This document shows, in pieces, positions 34,316 to 42,594 of a DNA stretch of 64,000 nt. Origin of the DNA: DASTCZ01 sp035308165. GTDB taxonomy: Bacteria > Acidobacteriota > Terriglobia > Acidiferrales > UBA7541. The notes under the pieces are model-generated. The model did no database searches. It was not told where the DNA came from and worked only from the letters and a program-made list of their open reading frames with translations. The stretch is from assembly GCA_035308165.1 (NCBI GenBank), contig DATGHC010000018.1, positions 1-64,000 on the forward strand. The letters run 5' to 3'. The translations under genes and the position numbers were made by a program. The number at the start of each line of letters is the position of its first letter. Position 1 is the stretch's first letter.

Positions 34316-34408
34316 TGGAGTGGAAGCATTGGGATGCGCAGACCTTTCGTTGCTGCTCGAACGCTTTGCCTCCTAGCTTGAACGTGAGATTGGAGTACCG
34401 AGTTTGCA

Positions 34409-34969
34409 ATGAAACTGCTAATGCTAGCTTCCGTGTTTGGGGTGATCTTCATTGCCTGCGACACCATTGACCGTCTTATCGTGAAGATGCGATCAGGTGA
34501 TATTTTCCGGCCCAAGATGGGATGGAGGATTCTCTATTGGTTTTGGGCAGACGTTTTCGTCGCTTTCAGTTTATCAAGTCCGTATTGGAACACAGGACCA
34601 AATCGCTTGCCTCTTTGGAATTTTGTCGCCATGATTTTAATTGGTCTGGTATGGATTGCCTCTTGGCCGCGAACACTGATAGCCGATTGCTCTGGAATTT
34701 CCTCCTGCAGCATCTTCGGTTTGGGTCTCCGCACTGTTCCTTGGGCAGAAGTGTCCCGAGTTAGTTCTGATTGGCAAGAGGAATACATAAAATGGGGCTT
34801 CGATAGGATTTGGACGTTCATGGGGACAAGCCTTACGGTGACAAGCCGCGACGGGGCGAGCATCCAGCACGGTTTGATGAATAGGCGGCAAGGCCAATTC
34901 CTTGACGTGCTGAGGCGTTACGTGCCGCGAGACGCCTTTGACCCAGGTATTTATGACTGGCATCCTTAA
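34409..34969 (+). CDS. Membrane protein of unknown function
   Basis: 186 residues. Three likely transmembrane helices: residues ~1-18 (MKLLMLASVFGVIFIA), ~42-60 (ILYWFWADVFVAFSLSS) and ~70-88 (LWNFVAMILIGLVWIAS). The C-terminal ~95 residues are soluble (LGLRTVPWAEVSRVSSDWQE, RIWTFMGTSLTVTSRDGASI) and resemble a PH-like domain, only as an impression. No ribosome-binding site is obvious. It stands alone between the HEPN gene and the rplU promoter. Confidence 0.5.
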   Translation: MKLLMLASVFGVIFIACDTIDRLIVKMRSGDIFRPKMGWRILYWFWADVFVAFSLSSPYWNTGPNRLPLWNFVAMILIGLVWIASWPRTLIADCSGISSCSIFGLGLRTVPWAEVSRVSSDWQEEYIKWGFDRIWTFMGTSLTVTSRDGASIQHGLMNRRQGQFLDVLRRYVPRDAFDPGIYDWHP

Positions 34970-34990
34970 GAACACGCGACGAGGCTTGAT

Positions 34991-35020
34991 TTGACGGGGT
35001 CTGCGCATCGCCCGTATAAT
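34991..35020 (+). promoter_or_regulatory. Strong sigma70 promoter of rplU-rpmA
   Basis: TTGACG (34991-34996), 18 bp spacer, TATAAT (35015-35020). The transcript would begin near 35027, and GGAGG at 35041-35045 precedes the ATG at 35050. The best consensus promoter in the window. Confidence 0.8.
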
Positions 35021-35049
35021 GTGAGATTCCTAACTGAGCGGGAGGCACG

Positions 35050-35361
35050 ATGTACGCGGTCATTCGCAGTGGAGGCAAGCAATACCGGGTCGCTCCCGGC
35101 GAAACGGTTCGGGTGGAGCGGCTGGAAGGCAAGGCCGGAGGGAAGGTCACCTTCGATGACGTGCTGGGCGTGTGCACGGATGAATCCAAATTTGTGGGCG
35201 GCGAAGCGGCCGGAAAAGCCAAGGTATCGGGAAAAATCGTGCGCCACGTGCGCGGGCCAAAGGTCCGCGTGATGAAGTTCAAGACGTGCGGGCAATACAA
35301 GATTTTCCGCGGGCACCGGCAGGACTACACCTCGGTGCAAATCAGCGATATTACCCTGTAA
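35050..35361 (+). CDS. rplU: 50S ribosomal protein L21
   Basis: 103 residues, the usual size. MYAVIRSGGKQYRVAPGETV and the C-terminal KFKTCGQYKIFRGHRQDYT match bacterial L21, which sits on the large subunit near 23S rRNA domain VI. Cotranscribed with rpmA 31 bp downstream under the promoter at 34991-35020. Confidence 0.97.
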   Translation: MYAVIRSGGKQYRVAPGETVRVERLEGKAGGKVTFDDVLGVCTDESKFVGGEAAGKAKVSGKIVRHVRGPKVRVMKFKTCGQYKIFRGHRQDYTSVQISDITL

Positions 35362-35392
35362 AGTTATTCAGGCACGTGGAAGGGATCCAGAG

Positions 35393-35671
35393 ATGGCACA
35401 TAAGAAGGGTGGCGGCTCCAGCGTAAACGGCCGCGATTCCCAGGGACAGCGGCTGGGAGTGAAAAGATTTGGCGGGCAGTGGGTGCACTCCGGCACGATT
35501 CTGGCGCGGCAGCGCGGCACTCGCCACAAGCCCGGGCACAACGTGGGCCGCGGCAAGGACGACACCCTGTTCGCGCTCGTGAATGGTTTTGTGTTATTTG
35601 AGGACAAGGGCCGCACTGGGCGATTCATCAGCATCGTTCCGGCTGAAACGGCAGCTTCCCCCGCGAATTGA
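35393..35671 (+). CDS. rpmA: 50S ribosomal protein L27
   Basis: 92 residues. MAHKKGGGSSVNGRDSQGQR followed by GVKRFGGQWVHSGTILARQR is the classic L27 start; its N-terminus reaches the peptidyl-transferase centre. There is no Firmicutes-type cleavable N-terminal extension: the protein begins directly MAHKKGGGS. Second gene of the rplU-rpmA operon, followed by an intrinsic terminator. Confidence 0.97.
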   Translation: MAHKKGGGSSVNGRDSQGQRLGVKRFGGQWVHSGTILARQRGTRHKPGHNVGRGKDDTLFALVNGFVLFEDKGRTGRFISIVPAETAASPAN

Positions 35672-35708
35672 CCTCTTTGTGAATCACTTGAAACGGAGCA
35701 AACTCTCC

Positions 35709-35744
35709 GGCGGTCCCGTGATTTCGGGGCCGCCTTTGTGTTTT
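35709..35744 (+). terminator. Rho-independent terminator after rpmA
   Basis: GGCGGTCCC (35709-35717) pairs with GGGGCCGCC (35726-35734), nine pairs including one G-U, across an 8-nt loop, followed by TTTGTGTTTT. It separates rplU-rpmA from obg. Confidence 0.85.
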
Positions 35745-35804
35745 CTGGGGACATCCTGCGGGTTGCGGCGTCTTTAGATTGAGTCGTCATTGAAATGAGC
35801 CAGC

Positions 35805-36935
35805 ATGTTTGTTGATGAAGCGCGAATCTCGGTCAAGGCGGGCGGCGGAGGAAATGGCTGCGTCGCGTTCCGGCGGGAGAAATATGTTCCGCGCGGCGGG
35901 CCTTCGGGCGGCGACGGCGGGCACGGCGGGAGTATTTGGCTGGAGTCTTCGCTGCATGAAAATACCCTTCTGCGGTACCGGTATAACCGATTGTTCCGGG
36001 CGGACCGCGGAAGGCACGGCGAGGGATCAAACTGCACCGGGGCCTCCGGCGCTGACATGGTGCTGCAAGTTCCCATCGGCACCATCGTCATTGATGAAAT
36101 CACCGGCGAGCACCTGGCGGATTTCACCGCGCCAGGCGAGCGCGTGCTGTTGGCCCACGGCGGCAAGGGCGGTCGCGGCAATCAGCATTTCGCCAAGCCG
36201 TGGCACCAGGCGCCGCGGGAATCGGAACCGGGCGAGCCGGGACAGGAACGCGAGCTGCGGTTGACATTGAAATTGCTGGCCGATGTCGGGTTGGTGGGAT
36301 TTCCAAACGCAGGGAAATCCACATTGATTTCCAGGATTTCCGCGGCGCGCCCGAAGATCGCGGATTATCCATTTACCACGCTGGAGCCGGCGCTGGGCGT
36401 GGTTTCCGCCGAGGGCCAGCCGCACAACGCCAGCGAGTTGGCGCAATTGCGGACTTTTGTGGTGGCGGATTTACCGGGACTAATTGAAGGCGCGCATCGC
36501 GGCGTAGGCCTGGGCACGCGCTTTCTGCGGCATATTGAGCGCACGCGGCTCCTGGCTCACTTGATTGACACCAGCGATGCTTCGACGCGCGACCCCGTCC
36601 GCGATTATGAAATTATTCTGGGCGAGCTGACCGCCTTCAGCCGGGAGCTTGGCGCAAAGCCGATGATCGTTGTAGCCACTAAGCTGGATATGACCACGGA
36701 CCACACGCGCCTCGAAGAACTGCGAAAGTTTTGCGGGGAGCGCGGACTGGAATTTCACGCGGTTTCATCACCCACCGGCGAAGGAATCAAGGAGCTGGTG
36801 TTGGCCATGGCGGATGCGCTGGAAAGGATTCCCCGCGAATCGCTGCACTCGAAAAACGACGATCCGCCTGCGGAGGGCGATGAAAATTCGCACGATGCCG
36901 CGGCCCACGCGGCGCCCAAAGAGAGCGAGACCTGA
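35805..36935 (+). CDS. obg: GTPase Obg/CgtA
   Basis: 376 residues. The glycine-rich Obg fold is at the N-terminus (MFVDEARISVKAGGGGNGCV, RREKYVPRGGPSGGDGGHGG), then the G domain with GFPNAGKSTLIS (G1), DYPFTT (G2), DLPGLIEGAH (G3) and TKLD (G4). The C-terminus after the G domain is short and acidic (DDPPAEGDENSHD). Essential GTPase in 50S assembly and stress control. First of five tightly packed genes (obg-nadD-rsfS-activator-rlmH). Confidence 0.96.
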   Translation: MFVDEARISVKAGGGGNGCVAFRREKYVPRGGPSGGDGGHGGSIWLESSLHENTLLRYRYNRLFRADRGRHGEGSNCTGASGADMVLQVPIGTIVIDEITGEHLADFTAPGERVLLAHGGKGGRGNQHFAKPWHQAPRESEPGEPGQERELRLTLKLLADVGLVGFPNAGKSTLISRISAARPKIADYPFTTLEPALGVVSAEGQPHNASELAQLRTFVVADLPGLIEGAHRGVGLGTRFLRHIERTRLLAHLIDTSDASTRDPVRDYEIILGELTAFSRELGAKPMIVVATKLDMTTDHTRLEELRKFCGERGLEFHAVSSPTGEGIKELVLAMADALERIPRESLHSKNDDPPAEGDENSHDAAAHAAPKESET

Positions 36936-36968
36936 GTGCTCCCCGGAACTCGCAGTCCAGGCCATCGT

Positions 36969-37658
36969 ATGATTCACATCCGCCCCAAATCGCGAAAGGC
37001 GGTCGCTTTGTTTGGCGGATCGTTTGATCCCATCCATTCCGGGCATCTGGCTGTGGCTCGCGCTGCCGTGAAAAGGTTTGGACTCGACCGCGTTTACTTT
37101 ATTCCCTCCGGAATGCCTCCGCACAAACAACGGCGCAAGCTGGCGGCATTCGCCCACCGGTTCGCCATGGTGACGCTGGCCTGCGCGGAACACTCTGATT
37201 TTGTGCCCTCACTCGCGGAAGCAGGCGAGGACCTGAGCGGCCACCGGATTTCCTACTCCGTGGACACCGTCCGGCACTTCAAGCATGTGTTGCACGCGCA
37301 CGAACATCTGTATTTCATTTTGGGTGCGGACCAATTCCTGGGCATCGCCACATGGAAGGATTACGAAACGCTTTTAGGGCTGTGTGATTTCGTCGTCGCC
37401 AACCGGCCGGGATTTCGTATGGATGCGCTACGCCTGGTGATCCCCCCCAGCGTGGTTGGGCGCCACGGCGCCTATCCCGCACCGGATGATCCCGAGGCAA
37501 TTGCCTTGCGGCGGACCACGGTCTACCCGTTGACAACGGTTTCCAGCCCCGTTTCCGCCACGGAAATACGTCGGCGCATACGGCACGGGGAGTCCATCAG
37601 CGGGCTTGTGCCGCCGCGCATCGAGGAATACATTCAGAAGCAGGCATTATACCGGTGA
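36969..37658 (+). CDS. nadD: Nicotinate-nucleotide adenylyltransferase
   Basis: 229 residues. GGSFDPIHSGHLAVARAA carries the HxGH nucleotidyltransferase motif; PPHKQ and SPVSATEIRRRIRHG (the ISSTxIR-type motif) follow. It adenylylates nicotinate mononucleotide in NAD synthesis. The start is ambiguous: a GTG at 36936 directly abuts the obg stop, while the ATG at 36969 begins nearer the conserved fold; I chose the ATG. The 3' end overlaps the rsfS start by 4 bp. Confidence 0.94.
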   Translation: MIHIRPKSRKAVALFGGSFDPIHSGHLAVARAAVKRFGLDRVYFIPSGMPPHKQRRKLAAFAHRFAMVTLACAEHSDFVPSLAEAGEDLSGHRISYSVDTVRHFKHVLHAHEHLYFILGADQFLGIATWKDYETLLGLCDFVVANRPGFRMDALRLVIPPSVVGRHGAYPAPDDPEAIALRRTTVYPLTTVSSPVSATEIRRRIRHGESISGLVPPRIEEYIQKQALYR

Positions 37659-38086
37659 GCATGGAGACCCTTCGTAGCGAGCTGCGCTGCGCCGTCGACG
37701 CCGCGCACAACAAAAAAGCGGGAAACGTCACGCTGCTCGATCTTACCGGGCTGGGCGCATTCACCGGATGGTTTATGGTCTGCACCGGATTCAGCACGCG
37801 GCAGGTGGCCGCTATCGCTGATGAAATTGAGCAGCAATTGGGCCGCCTGGGCCTGCGATTGCAGCACCGCGAAGGCCGCGGCGAATCCGAGTGGGTGCTG
37901 CTCGATTACGGCGGCTTCCTGGTGCATGTTTTCACCGAGCGCGCTCGGCTATTTTATGATCTCGAGCGGTTGTGGCGCGCGGCCCGGCGAATCTCCATTC
38001 CCGACCCCGGGCCGGAGTCCGCGTCCGCCGGAGCAGCCTCTCGACCCGGCGCCACGGACATTTCCGAAGGATCCGCCGAAGCATGA
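37655..38086 (+). CDS. rsfS: Ribosomal silencing factor RsfS
   Basis: 143 residues from a GTG that overlaps the nadD stop. The RsfS/Iojap core is clear: KKAGNVTLLDLTGLGAFTGW, MVCTGFSTRQVAAIADEIEQ, EWVLLDYGGFLVHVFTERAR, FYDLERLW. It binds L14 and blocks subunit joining during starvation. A ~30-residue Ala/Pro/Ser-rich tail (PDPGPESASAGAASRPGATD) extends past the usual end. The next gene starts within its stop codon (ATGA). Confidence 0.93.
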   Translation: MSMETLRSELRCAVDAAHNKKAGNVTLLDLTGLGAFTGWFMVCTGFSTRQVAAIADEIEQQLGRLGLRLQHREGRGESEWVLLDYGGFLVHVFTERARLFYDLERLWRAARRISIPDPGPESASAGAASRPGATDISEGSAEA

Positions 38087-39048
38087 CACCCGATCCAATC
38101 TCTCCCGCGCCGCCGTTAGCGTTCATCGCGAATGACCCTGTCTCTCAACGGGTGTTGGAACTGGCGCACAAAGTTGCGCCCACAGCCACCACTCTTCTGA
38201 TTACCGGCGAGAGTGGAACCGGCAAAGATCATCTGGCGCGGCTGATTCATGAACTGGGGCCGCGCCATGACGCTCCTTTCCTGAAAATTGATTGCGCCAG
38301 CCTGCCTCAGGAGCTTGTGGAATCGGAATTGTTTGGACATGAGCGCGGCGCGTTCACCGGCGCGGTGGAGCGTAAGCTTGGGCGCTTTGAGTTGTCTTAC
38401 GGCGGAACCGTGGTGCTGGATGAAGTTGCCGCGCTGGTGCCGGGGATCCAGTCGAAGTTGATGCGCGTGCTGGAAGACCACACTTTTGAACGATTGGGCG
38501 GCACGGAAACTTTGACGCTCGATGCGCGCCTGATCGCGCTCACCAATGCCGTGCTCCCGCAGTTGATTGCCTCCGGAAAATTCCGCGAAGACCTCTACTT
38601 CCGCCTGAATGTGGTCAGCATTCACATCCCGCCGCTGCGCGAGCGCCGTGGAGACATCCTGCCGCTGGCTGAGCTGCTGCTGGCCCGTGTCGCTCCCGTC
38701 CATGCGCGCGCCGGAGTGCGGTTCTCGGAGGACGCCAACCAGGCGCTCACTGCCTACCAATGGCCGGGGAATATACGCGAATTGAAAAACGTGATTGAGC
38801 GCGCCCTGGTTTTCGGCAAAAGCAAGGGCGCGGAGCTGACCGCCGATGACCTGCCCGATAGCGTGCGCGTGTCGGCGGGCGGGCCTTCGCTCGCGGTGTC
38901 GCGGCTCCGCTCCCTGGAAGACGTGGAGCGCGAGACGATTACAGCCACGCTTGAAGCTACGCACTACAAAATCACCAAGGCCGCGGAAATCCTGGGCATC
39001 AGCCGCAAAACTTTGCTCGACAAACGCAAACGCTACGGCCTGGAATGA
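38083..39048 (+). CDS. Sigma54-type enhancer-binding activator without receiver domain
   Basis: 321 residues from the ATG at 38083 (ATGA overlap with rsfS). An AAA+ sigma54-interaction domain starts near residue 15: Walker A GESGTGKD (42-49), the sigma54-contacting GAFTGA loop (89-94), Walker B GTVVLDEV, and RLNVVSIHIPPLRERRGDI. A Fis-type helix-turn-helix ends the protein (ITKAAEILGISRKTLLDKRK). The ~15 residues before the AAA+ domain leave no room for a sensory or phospho-receiver domain, as in PspF. It would activate sigma54 promoters by ATP hydrolysis. It lies inside the obg-nadD-rsfS-rlmH operon with overlaps on both sides. Confidence 0.92.
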   Translation: MTPDPISPAPPLAFIANDPVSQRVLELAHKVAPTATTLLITGESGTGKDHLARLIHELGPRHDAPFLKIDCASLPQELVESELFGHERGAFTGAVERKLGRFELSYGGTVVLDEVAALVPGIQSKLMRVLEDHTFERLGGTETLTLDARLIALTNAVLPQLIASGKFREDLYFRLNVVSIHIPPLRERRGDILPLAELLLARVAPVHARAGVRFSEDANQALTAYQWPGNIRELKNVIERALVFGKSKGAELTADDLPDSVRVSAGGPSLAVSRLRSLEDVERETITATLEATHYKITKAAEILGISRKTLLDKRKRYGLE

Positions 39049-39473
39049 AGATTCGACTGGTCCTGCTGGGCAAAACGCGCCGGGCCGAATGCCGGGTGAT
39101 GCTCGAAGACTATGTCGGCCGAATTCGCCGTTACGCGGAAATGGAATTGAGCGAAGTGCGCGAAGACTCCGCCGCGCTGCGACGCCTGGAATTTCCTCCC
39201 GGCGCGACGGTCGTCCTTCTCGATGCCGCGGGGAAGCAGCATACCTCCGCCGATTTCGCAAAGTGGCTCGGCCGCGAGCGCGACCGCGGAGTCCGCGAAA
39301 TTGTTTTTCTTTGCGGCGGCGCGGATGGCTTTCCTGAGGCGCTTCGCAAACAGGCCACAGCCAAGCTTGCCCTTTCCACGCTCACCATGCCTCACGAACT
39401 CGCGCGTGTAGTGTTGGCCGAGCAGATTTACCGCGGCTTCGCCATTCTGGCGGGGCATCCCTATCCAAAATAA
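39045..39473 (+). CDS. rlmH: 23S rRNA (pseudouridine1915-N3)-methyltransferase RlmH
   Basis: 142 residues; ATGA overlap with the activator gene. SPOUT-fold signatures: VVLLDAAGKQHTSADFAKWL, EIVFLCGGADGFPEALRKQA and the C-terminal LTMPHELARVVLAEQIYRGF with final HPYPK. It methylates the pseudouridine in helix 69 of 23S rRNA using S-adenosylmethionine. rsfS-rlmH pairing is widespread; here the activator gene has been inserted between them. Confidence 0.95.
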   Translation: MKIRLVLLGKTRRAECRVMLEDYVGRIRRYAEMELSEVREDSAALRRLEFPPGATVVLLDAAGKQHTSADFAKWLGRERDRGVREIVFLCGGADGFPEALRKQATAKLALSTLTMPHELARVVLAEQIYRGFAILAGHPYPK

Positions 39474-39500
39474 ATGCTGCACTTAGTATTTCACTGAGGA

Positions 39501-40454
39501 TTAGCGGGTGGTTTCCTGCTGCAACCGCCGTGCAAGATCAGCGAAGATATATCTGTGTTCGCTGCTTACTCCCCAAGTTTCAAACGGCTTCCAATACCAC
39601 ACAGGATAGAGATACGACCTAATCGTCGTTGCCCGGGTCAGTACGGTCTGATTTCCATCCGGGCGTAGTTCATACCGCGCATTCTCAAAACCAAGCCAGT
39701 GGCGCCCTGGTAAATTGGTGCGGTCAATCGAAAGCCCCATCACGAATGGTGGCTGCCACTCGATGACGGTTTCTTTGATGTAGCCGTTGTTGAAATAGCA
39801 AGTCCGCGTGGCTCCCAGACCTGTTCCTTCCATTGTGCAGCGTTCGGGGATGGGGAGCCCGACGTACATCAAGAACGATTTGTCCACCTGCAAAGAGTCA
39901 AAGGATTGGAGATTGGCCCATATGATATTCGGCGCTCCAGTCAGACGAATAGAGGTTGTGACCATTTCTTGACGCGAATGAAGCAGTGTCGGCATTTCTA
40001 TGCGATGGGCTGTGAAGATCATGAGTGGCAAAGAAAGCAAAACAACTGAGGTGAACTTCGTACCGCCGGTGAATTTGGCAATAAGCCTCCGAAAAAGGAA
40101 ACCCAGTAGGGCTCCGGTGAGAAGAGCTCCAAGCAGCAACGGAAAGGCTGTTACTGCACAGAGAATTGTTTCCAGACCTGCGGAAATCAGCAACGCGAGA
40201 GATGTGAGCAAAGCTAGAGCTGTCGCCGCAAAGACTTTGTTCGATTGATCTTGGGTTACCATGGCGATGGCAAATCCGGCTGCGAACGGAGTCAGGATGA
40301 ACGTCGCCATCCCCATTGCGTGTGTGCTGGGGACTTCCGCGAGCCAGAATCCAAGTAGGCCTAGCGCCGTACCGGTCGCCGCTCCCGCCAGGACTGCCTT
40401 TATCGAAGCGCCAGGGTTTTTCAGAGGAGACCCTTTCTCTTGCCTACAGCACAT
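39501..40454 (-). CDS. Membrane protein with C-terminal SRPBCC-like domain
   Basis: 317 residues from the ATG at 40454 (a TTG at 40526 would add 24 residues). About four to five transmembrane helices occupy residues ~15-150 (AVLAGAATGTALGLLGFWLA, AATALALLTSLALLISAGLE, LLLGALLTGALLGFLFRRLI). The C-terminal ~170 residues look like an SRPBCC/polyketide-cyclase-like helix-grip domain (IRLTGAPNIIWANLQSFDSL, YFNNGYIKETVIEWQPPFVM, ARYELRPDGNQTVLTRATTI). Function unknown. It converges on rlmH with a 27 bp gap and no visible terminator. Confidence 0.65.
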   Translation of the reverse strand: MCCRQEKGSPLKNPGASIKAVLAGAATGTALGLLGFWLAEVPSTHAMGMATFILTPFAAGFAIAMVTQDQSNKVFAATALALLTSLALLISAGLETILCAVTAFPLLLGALLTGALLGFLFRRLIAKFTGGTKFTSVVLLSLPLMIFTAHRIEMPTLLHSRQEMVTTSIRLTGAPNIIWANLQSFDSLQVDKSFLMYVGLPIPERCTMEGTGLGATRTCYFNNGYIKETVIEWQPPFVMGLSIDRTNLPGRHWLGFENARYELRPDGNQTVLTRATTIRSYLYPVWYWKPFETWGVSSEHRYIFADLARRLQQETTR

Positions 40455-40635
40455 GTCCCAATCGCGGCCAAATCCTGATTGATCATTTGAATGTGATTCT
40501 ATGCCGCAACGGGTTGAGGAGTGCAATGTTATTGTTAATTCAATAGAAATGAAGATTCTGAATTACGAACGAGAATGACCGAATGAAATGCTCGGCCGCC
40601 CGAATTTAGCGCGTGCCTAAAATCTCCTACCGTTG

Positions 40636-40641
40636 TATAAT
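40636..40641 (+). promoter_or_regulatory. TATAAT -10 element before the hairpin leader
   Basis: Perfect TATAAT. The matching -35 region (40613-40618, GTGCCT at 17 bp) is weak. Transcription would begin near 40648, only ~16 nt before the terminator-like hairpin at 40664. Confidence 0.5.
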
Positions 40642-40663
40642 AGTTGGTGGAGAAGGACTGCGT

Positions 40664-40695
40664 GCCCGCCGAAATTCTGGCGGGCTTTGTTGTTT
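40664..40695 (+). terminator. Terminator-like hairpin in a 5' leader (possible attenuator)
   Basis: GCCCGCC (40664-40670) and GGCGGGC (40679-40685) pair perfectly over an 8-nt loop, followed by TTTGTTGTTT. On the plus strand it lies downstream of the TATAAT at 40636 and 25 bp upstream of the 105-residue membrane protein start. No plus-strand gene precedes it, so it cannot be ending an upstream gene. Confidence 0.7.
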
Positions 40696-40720
40696 CTGGC
40701 GGCAATCGAATCGAGATCCC

Positions 40721-41038
40721 ATGTCTTTCTGGCTGGGCCTGATTGTGGTGCTGGCGCTGATTGTGGCCTTAATCGCCATTTTCGGTGGGGAAGACCGTCA
40801 CGCCAAAATGACCGAGGAAGAGTTTGAGGAAGAAGCCAGGAGAAGTTCGGCGATTGGCGCGGGCGTCGTGGAATTGCATAAGGTATTCCAGCCCACGCGC
40901 GTGAAGCAGTATGTTGAAGAAAAGAACCGGGTGAAAGAGGAATCCAGTTTTTCAGGCGACCCGCCGCACGGCCTTCCAATCGTTGAAGATCTCGATCGTG
41001 CAGGCGGAACTCCTCCCGAATCTGAAAAGCCCCGATAA
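40721..41038 (+). CDS. Small membrane-anchored protein of unknown function
   Basis: 105 residues from the ATG at 40721. One N-terminal helix (MSFWLGLIVVLALIVALIAI) is followed by a charged tail: KMTEEEFEEEARRSSAIGAG, then VFQPTRVKQYVEEKNRVKEE, which may form a short helix or coiled coil. Orientation is probably N-out/C-in with a cytoplasmic tail. No family is recognised. Its transcription would have to pass the hairpin at 40664-40695. Confidence 0.55.
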   Translation: MSFWLGLIVVLALIVALIAIFGGEDRHAKMTEEEFEEEARRSSAIGAGVVELHKVFQPTRVKQYVEEKNRVKEESSFSGDPPHGLPIVEDLDRAGGTPPESEKPR

Positions 41039-41171
41039 ACTTTGTTGACCGCGCTGGCCCCAATCAGGGTAGCCGCTTGACCTTTGCTGCCTGCGGCTTC
41101 ACTATTCCCGAGATCCGTTTGGGGCCTAGCCGGCGGTTGTATGCGCTCGGCGGCATGTCTCCAATTCCCTC

Positions 41172-41708
41172 ATGCCCGAAGAAAAAGGATTGCTGATTGT
41201 TTACACCGGCCCCGGCAAGGGCAAAACCACCTGCGCGCTGGGCACGGGGTTTCGCGCGGTGGGGCAGGGGCTGCGAGTGCTCATGGTGCAATTCATCAAA
41301 GGCTCGTGGCATTACGGCGAACTCGACGCCGCCAAAATGTTGGGCGACGACAAGTTTGAAATTCGTCCCATGGGCCGCGGCTTCGTGAAAATCGGCGGAG
41401 CCGAAACCGATCCCGAAGATATCCGCCTGTGCGAAGAAGCCTGGAAATTCGCCATCGAGCAGATGCACAGCGGGCGCTACGATTTGGTGGTCCTCGACGA
41501 GATAAACTATGTCATCAGCTATAAAATGCTGGATGGCGAACGCGTCGCGGAAGAATTGAAGCGCAGGCCCGAGCGGTTGCACGTGATTTGCACCGGGCGG
41601 AACGCGCACCCAAAGCTGGTGGAGCTGGCCGACCTGGTGACGGAGATGCGCGAGATCAAGCACCCTTACACGAAGGGCATACTCGCGCAACGGGGTATAG
41701 ACTACTGA
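41172..41708 (+). CDS. cobO: Cob(I)alamin adenosyltransferase (CobA/CobO/BtuR type)
   Basis: 178 residues. The P-loop GLLIVYTGPGKGKTTCALGT, the VLMVQFIKGSWHYGELDAAK strand and the C-terminal VICTGRNAHPKLVELADLVT are hallmarks of the CobA family, which transfers the 5'-deoxyadenosyl group of ATP to cob(I)alamin or to cobyrinate diamide. No other cobalamin genes are nearby, so it more likely serves salvage or cofactor activation than a local biosynthesis cluster. It precedes accD by 23 bp and may be co-transcribed. Confidence 0.92.
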   Translation: MPEEKGLLIVYTGPGKGKTTCALGTGFRAVGQGLRVLMVQFIKGSWHYGELDAAKMLGDDKFEIRPMGRGFVKIGGAETDPEDIRLCEEAWKFAIEQMHSGRYDLVVLDEINYVISYKMLDGERVAEELKRRPERLHVICTGRNAHPKLVELADLVTEMREIKHPYTKGILAQRGIDY

Positions 41709-41731
41709 AGTCTAAGGATTGAGTTTCCAGA

Positions 41732-42580
41732 ATGGCCTGGTTCAAACGCACGAGGAAGTCCATCGATAAGGCGGTGCCGCCCGACGAGCGTAGTGTGCGC
41801 ACCGAAGGGCTGTGGACCAAGTGTCCCTCCTGCCGGACGATCATCTGGAAGAAGGACATGGAGGCCAACCACCACGTCTGCCCGAAATGCCAGCACCATT
41901 TTCCGATTGGCGCAACGGCGCGGCTGGAGCTGCTTCTCGATGGCCGCTGGGTGGAGCACGATGCGGGCCTCACTTCAACCGATCCGCTGAAATTTACCGG
42001 CGTAAAGGTTTACACCTCCCAACTGCGCGATGCGCAACGCAAATTGGGGATGAAAGACGCTATCGTGACCGCCGAGGGCCTTCTGGACGGGAGACCGGTG
42101 ATTTGCTGCGCGATGGAATTCCGGTTCATCGGCGGCTCGATGGGAGCGGTGGTCGGTGAAAAAGTGACGCGGGCCATCGAGATGGCCATGTCCAAGCGAG
42201 TCCCGTTGGTCATTGTTTCGTCCTCGTCAGGCGCGCGCATGCAGGAGGGCACGGTATCCCTGATGCAGCTCGCCAAAGTTTCGGCGGCCCTGGCGCGGTT
42301 GGATGAGGTGCGCGTACCCTTTATTTCTGTGCTGACAGATCCCACCACCGGCGGCGTAAGCGCGAGTTTTGCCATGCTGGGCGACCTGAACATCGCCGAA
42401 CCTGGAGCGCTCATTGGATTCGCCGGCCCGCGCGTGATTGAGCAGACCATCCGCCAGAAGTTGCCCGAGGGATTCCAGCGTTCGGAGTTCTTGCTCGAGC
42501 ATGGATTCCTTGACGCCGTGGTGCATCGCAAGGAATTGAAGGGTTACATCTCCTCCGCCTTTGAATTCTTCCAGGGCTGA
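41732..42580 (+). CDS. accD: Acetyl-CoA carboxylase carboxyltransferase subunit beta
   Basis: 282 residues. The zinc ribbon with four cysteines is at the N-terminus (CPSCRTIIWKKD and HHVCPKCQHHF). The carboxyltransferase core follows: DAIVTAEGLLDGRPVICCAM, SSSSGARMQEGTVSLMQLAK and TDPTTGGVSASFAMLGDLNI. With AccA it transfers the carboxyl group from biotin to acetyl-CoA in fatty-acid synthesis; accA is not in this window. folC follows 14 bp downstream, the common accD-folC order. Confidence 0.97.
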   Translation: MAWFKRTRKSIDKAVPPDERSVRTEGLWTKCPSCRTIIWKKDMEANHHVCPKCQHHFPIGATARLELLLDGRWVEHDAGLTSTDPLKFTGVKVYTSQLRDAQRKLGMKDAIVTAEGLLDGRPVICCAMEFRFIGGSMGAVVGEKVTRAIEMAMSKRVPLVIVSSSSGARMQEGTVSLMQLAKVSAALARLDEVRVPFISVLTDPTTGGVSASFAMLGDLNIAEPGALIGFAGPRVIEQTIRQKLPEGFQRSEFLLEHGFLDAVVHRKELKGYISSAFEFFQG

Positions 42581-42594
42581 CCCCGCGGAACTCC

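Noticed and set aside
38116..39261. 381-residue reverse-strand open frame
   Set aside because: Antisense to the sigma54 activator and rlmH, both with clear motifs.
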